Shown: positions 5,448 through 7,977 of the stretch, piece by piece
How positions within the stretch are numbered: the first letter of the stretch is position 1
How the letters are laid out: each line of letters starts with the position of its first letter
Assembly (NCBI GenBank): GCA_007118445.1
Contig: SKRP01000121.1
Location: forward strand, 1 to 7,977
Direction of reading: 5' to 3'
DNA length: 7,977 nt
Source of the DNA: Natronohydrobacter sp.
GTDB lineage: Bacteria; Pseudomonadota; Alphaproteobacteria; Rhodobacterales; Rhodobacteraceae
Notes under the pieces: model-generated
What the model was told of the DNA's origin: nothing
The model's database searches: none
What the model saw: only the letters and a program-made list of their open reading frames with translations
Translations under genes and position numbers: made by a program

Positions 5448-7117
5448 TGCTCCTGTCGCTCGATATCCGGGATGTGCTGATCATCGACCGGCTGGAACTG
5501 CGGTTCCGGCCCGGTCTGAACGTGCTGACGGGTGAAACCGGCGCGGGCAAGTCGATCCTGCTCGATGCGCTGGGCTTCGTTCTGGGCTGGCGCGGGCGGG
5601 CCGATCTGGTTCGCCAGGGCGCAGATCAGGGCGAGGTGGTGGCCGAATTTGCGCTGGCCCCGGACCATCCCGCGCGCGACATCCTGACGGAAGCCGGGTT
5701 GCCGGATGCCGACAGCCTGCTTCTGCGCCGGGTCAACAGCCGCGACGGGCGCAAGACGGCCTGGGTGAATGACCGCCGCGCCTCGGGCGAATTGCTGCGG
5801 TCGCTGTCGGAAGTGCTGGTTGAATTGCATGGCCAGCAGGATGATCGCGGGCTGCTGAACCCGCGCGGACATCGGCTGCTGCTGGATGCATACGGTGTCG
5901 CACCTGCGCTGCTGGACCGGACCCGCGCGGCCTGGCGCGAATTGCGCCGCGCGCGCAAATCCCATGCCGAGGAAATGGCGCGGCTTGATGCGGCGCGCGC
6001 GGAAGAGGATTTTCTGCGCCATGCTGTGGGCGAACTCGACAAGCTGGCCCCGGAACCGGGCGAAGAGGACCAGCTTGACGCCCGCCGCCGCCGGATGCAG
6101 GCCGCCGAGCGCCTGCGCGCGGATGTGGCGCGCGCGCATGCGGCGCTGTCGGAAGAGGGGGCAGAGCGTCTGCTGATCGACGCCACCCGCTGGCTTGAGA
6201 CTGCGTCCGAAGGGTTCGAGGGCGCGCTGGACGCGCCGCTGGAAGCGCTGGGCCGCGCGCTTGATGCTTTGGGCGAGGCGCAGCAAGGCGTCGAAGCCGC
6301 AGCCGACACGCTGAATATCGCGCCGGGTGAGCTGGAAGCGGTCGAGGACCGGCTTTTTGCGCTGCGCGGGCTGGCGCGCAAACATGGCTGCCTGGCCGAT
6401 GATCTGGCCAGCCTCGCCGATGAGTTGCGCGCGCGGCTTGACCGGCTGGATAATGGCGCGCGCGCCTTGGCCGATCTGGCGCAGGCCGAAGCCCGCGCAC
6501 AGGCCGAATATGACGCCGCGACCGAAGCCTTGCGCGCCGCGCGCCAGACCGCCGGGGCGCAGCTTGACGCCGAAATGTCGCTCGAACTGGCCCCGCTGAA
6601 AATGGAACGCGCGGCCTTCCGCACGGTCATCAAACAAGGCGAGGCCGGGCCAGAGGGCAGCGATGCCGTCAGTTTCGAGGTTGCGACCAATCCCGGTGCG
6701 CCATCCGGGCCACTGTCGCGGATTGCCTCGGGCGGGGAATTGTCGCGGTTTCTGCTGGCGCTGAAAGTCTGCCTTGCGCGTGGCGTGTCGGGCGTGACCA
6801 TGATCTTTGACGAAATCGACCGCGGTGTCGGGGGGGCCACGGCAGATGCTGTCGGGCGCAGGTTGCACGCGCTGGCGCAGGGCGCGCAGGTGCTGGTCGT
6901 GACCCATTCGCCGCAGGTGGCCGCGCTTGGCCAGCATCACTGGCGGGTTGAAAAACAGGTGCAGGCCGATCAGACCCTGTCGCGGGTTGTGCCGCTTTCC
7001 GCCGATCAGCGCGTTGAAGAGATTGCAAGAATGATCTCTGGTGATACCATATCCACAGCAGCGCGGGCTGCCGCGCGGGATTTGCTGGCGGCACGCCCGG
7101 AACCGACAGGCGCATGA
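5447..7117 (+). CDS. recN: DNA repair protein RecN (SMC-like ATPase)
   Basis: RecN is a cytosolic SMC-family ATPase that acts early in double-strand break repair by holding or presenting DNA ends. The 556-aa chain starts MLLSLDIRDVLIIDRLEL, a typical RecN beginning. Motifs in order are Walker A GETGAGKS (29-36), the Q-loop region ELHGQQD (126-132), a long Ala/Arg/Glu-rich coiled-coil centre (about 155-380) interrupted near the middle, ABC signature SGGELSR (428-434), Walker B MIFDEID (452-458) and H-loop H487 in THSPQVAALG. All ATPase residues are intact. The gene begins 27 bp after bamD and is probably cotranscribed with it. No alphaproteobacterial LexA box (GTTC-N7-GTTC) is seen in the short upstream gap, so induction by DNA damage would have to act elsewhere. 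In relatives ligA usually follows; here it does not. Confidence 0.98.
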   Translation: MLLSLDIRDVLIIDRLELRFRPGLNVLTGETGAGKSILLDALGFVLGWRGRADLVRQGADQGEVVAEFALAPDHPARDILTEAGLPDADSLLLRRVNSRDGRKTAWVNDRRASGELLRSLSEVLVELHGQQDDRGLLNPRGHRLLLDAYGVAPALLDRTRAAWRELRRARKSHAEEMARLDAARAEEDFLRHAVGELDKLAPEPGEEDQLDARRRRMQAAERLRADVARAHAALSEEGAERLLIDATRWLETASEGFEGALDAPLEALGRALDALGEAQQGVEAAADTLNIAPGELEAVEDRLFALRGLARKHGCLADDLASLADELRARLDRLDNGARALADLAQAEARAQAEYDAATEALRAARQTAGAQLDAEMSLELAPLKMERAAFRTVIKQGEAGPEGSDAVSFEVATNPGAPSGPLSRIASGGELSRFLLALKVCLARGVSGVTMIFDEIDRGVGGATADAVGRRLHALAQGAQVLVVTHSPQVAALGQHHWRVEKQVQADQTLSRVVPLSADQRVEEIARMISGDTISTAARAAARDLLAARPEPTGA

Positions 7118-7177
7118 GGGCGCGGGCCAGCAGCCCATGGCCCCGCAACGCTGTCACAGTAACAGGAGACACTCAGG

Positions 7178-7567
7178 ATGCAGGTTCAGACACAGGGTTT
7201 CCCGATGCGCCGGGCAGGGCTTGCGCTGGCCGCGCTTCTGCTGGTTTCGGGCTGCGCCATGGCCCCGCTCGGACCCAGCACGCGCCCGGCTCCGCCAGCT
7301 GCCCCGGCCCCGGTCACACCGGCGGTGCCGATGCCTGAGCCGACCAGCCCGGATGCAGAGGCGTCAGGCGCAGAACAGGCCTGCATTGCGGCCGGGCGCG
7401 AACGCGGGCTGGATGTGTTGGGCGTGGTCGGGTCGCGCGCTGTCTCCGACACCAATGGTGCGGCGGCGCGCGATGTGATGCTGCGCGTCCAGCGGTCCGG
7501 GTCGGAGCTGGAAGTGCGCTGCAATTATGTCGAAGAAACCCGCATGGCGCGGATCATGCTGATCTGA
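7178..7567 (+). CDS. Small putative lipoprotein, function unknown
   Basis: The 129-aa product is not assigned to a named family. ATG 7178 has a strong Shine-Dalgarno sequence (AGGAGA, 7164-7169) eight bases upstream. An in-frame ATG at 7205 (M10) would also leave a good signal peptide. R11-R12 and a hydrophobic stretch lead to lipobox V23-S24-G25-C26, so it is predicted to be lipidated and face the periplasm. A Pro/Ala-rich linker (about 31-58) is followed by a small C-terminal domain with two cysteines, C69 (QACIAAG) and C115 (VRCNYVEE), which could form a disulfide. Short Cys-containing domains of this type recur in Rhodobacteraceae envelope proteins as far as I recall. It lies 60 bp after recN with no obvious promoter or terminator between, so read-through from recN is likely. 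Confidence 0.8.
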   Translation: MQVQTQGFPMRRAGLALAALLLVSGCAMAPLGPSTRPAPPAAPAPVTPAVPMPEPTSPDAEASGAEQACIAAGRERGLDVLGVVGSRAVSDTNGAAARDVMLRVQRSGSELEVRCNYVEETRMARIMLI

Positions 7568-7570
7568 CGC

Positions 7571-7780
7571 TCAGCGCTTCCGGTTCTTGCCCGCTTGCGC
7601 CAGTTTGCGCGCAGCTTGTGCGGCTGTGCGCAATTCCTCAGCGATCTCTTCGGCCTCATCCGGGTCGAAATCAAGCGGCAGGTCGACCCCGTCCCCGGCG
7701 AGATAGATCCGCACCATGCCCAGATCGGTTGGCCCGATCTGCAGATTGGCCGAAATATCGCTTTCCGAATTGATGCCCAT
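7571..7780 (-). CDS. Small conserved acidic protein (DUF6324-like), function unknown
   Basis: The 69-aa soluble protein starts MGINSESDISANLQIGPTDLG and contains MVRIYLAGDGVDLPLDF, then an acidic, probably helical stretch DPDEAEEIAEELRTAAQAA and a basic tail GKNRKR. It has no signal peptide or membrane segment. From memory it resembles small Rhodobacterales proteins annotated as DUF6324; this needs a database check. The ATG (complement of 7778-7780) is preceded by GAGGGG on the minus strand (complement of about 7787-7792), a good Shine-Dalgarno sequence. Reading-frame bias and the clean start support a real gene. It converges on the upstream lipoprotein gene with only three bases between stop codons and is divergent from the tRNA. 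Confidence 0.82.
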   Translation of the reverse strand: MGINSESDISANLQIGPTDLGMVRIYLAGDGVDLPLDFDPDEAEEIAEELRTAAQAARKLAQAGKNRKR

Positions 7781-7818
7781 GATGCGCCCCTCGCTGGCCT
7801 GGCTGATATGCTCTGTCC

Positions 7819-7847
7819 GGGTTACGGCGTCACGGGATGAGTTTCAA
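7819..7847 (-). promoter_or_regulatory. Candidate promoter for the minus-strand 69-aa gene
   Basis: On the minus strand TTGAAA (complement of 7842-7847) and TAACCC (complement of 7819-7824) are separated by 17 bp, placing a transcription start about 30 bases before the ATG. The -35 is a good match (four of six, with TTG); the -10 is weak. It lies back to back with the tRNA promoter candidate. Confidence 0.35.
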
Positions 7848-7859
7848 GCGCGGGGGCTC

Positions 7860-7887
7860 TTGCATTCGCCTGCGCGCAGCGTTAAAT
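7860..7887 (+). promoter_or_regulatory. Candidate promoter of tRNA-His
   Basis: TTGCAT (7860-7865) and TTAAAT (7882-7887) are separated by 16 bp, or 17 bp if TAAATC is read as the -10. Initiation would fall a few bases before the mature tRNA end at 7898. The stretch between -10 and start (CGCGCTC) is GC-rich, as in stringently controlled stable-RNA promoters. Confidence 0.45.
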
Positions 7888-7897
7888 CGCGCTCAGT

Positions 7898-7974
7898 GCC
7901 GCCTTAGCTCAGTTGGTTAGAGCGCTGGATTGTGGATCCAGAGGTCCCCCGTTCAAGCCGGGGAGGCGGTACCA
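7898..7974 (+). tRNA. tRNA-His (anticodon GTG), CCA encoded
   Basis: A full cloverleaf can be drawn. Acceptor 7898-7904 (GCCGCCT) pairs with 7964-7970 (AGGCGGT), closing with a G1:U72 pair. The D arm is 7907-7923 with GG in the loop. The anticodon stem 7925-7929/7937-7941 encloses TTGTGGA, with anticodon GTG at 7932-7934. The T stem CCCCG/CGGGG (7947-7951, 7959-7963) encloses TTCAAGC. A73 is base 7971 and CCA is encoded at 7972-7974. The base before position 1 is T, so the universal G-1 of tRNA-His is not encoded, and A73 replaces C73. This is the form known from a large alphaproteobacterial clade, whose HisRS recognises an altered acceptor end. Confidence 0.98.
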
Positions 7975-7977
7975 CTC

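Noticed and set aside
7049..7057. ATATCCACA resembling a DnaA box
   Set aside because: A single one-mismatch copy within recN coding sequence, with no cluster or AT-rich region to suggest an origin.
4535..7138. 867-codon open frame on the minus strand opposite bamD and recN
   Set aside because: It is antisense to two unmistakable genes. The translation is rich in Gln, Arg, His and Gly without any family motif, as expected when GC-rich third positions suppress stops on the other strand.
7114..7338. ATG at 7114 overlapping the recN stop (ATGA) opening a 74-codon frame
   Set aside because: It runs out of frame into the lipoprotein gene, which has a far better ribosome binding site, signal peptide and lipobox.

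Overview
The window looks like a chromosomal core region of an alphaproteobacterium, most probably a member of the Rhodobacteraceae. It is GC-rich with strong GC preference at third codon positions. It carries the ordered blocks trkA-trkH-hfq-hflX and lpxC-bamD-recN. It ends in a tRNA-His with the alphaproteobacterial peculiarity of A73, a G1:U72 closing pair and no encoded G-1. No insertion sequence, CRISPR array, phage gene or toxin-antitoxin pair is visible, and no gene-free stretch exceeds 300 bases.

Layout. Positions 1-96 hold the 3' end of trkA. A 7-bp tandem repeat follows, then trkH (148-1656), so the cytoplasmic gating subunit and the membrane subunit of a Trk potassium uptake system are adjacent. 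A 171-bp gap with a stem-loop separates trkH from hfq (1828-2061). hflX (to 3401) follows hfq so closely that translation may be coupled. A 145-bp gap with repeated GGTCAC motifs and an extended -10-like element leads into lpxC (3547-4467), the committed step of lipid A synthesis. A perfect 20-bp palindrome and a promoter-like sequence precede bamD (4577-5419), an outer-membrane lipoprotein of the BAM complex. recN (5447-7117), a DNA repair ATPase, comes 27 bp later. A small Cys- and Pro-containing lipoprotein gene (7178-7567) ends 3 bp from a convergent 69-aa gene (7571-7780, minus strand). The tRNA-His gene (7898-7974) closes the window.

How the genes relate. Three functional groups are joined: potassium uptake, RNA and ribosome stress control (Hfq, HflX), and envelope biogenesis (LpxC, BamD) with a DNA-repair passenger (RecN). 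In many alphaproteobacteria lpxC-bamD-recN lies directly after ftsZ and before ligA. Neither flank is seen here, so the hflX/lpxC and recN/lipoprotein junctions are probable synteny breakpoints.

I did not find a clearly new biological system. The points most worth checking are the apparent non-AUG start of hflX, the GGTCAC repeat cluster before lpxC, the competing hairpins between trkH and hfq, and an 8-codon mini-ORF between bamD and recN.
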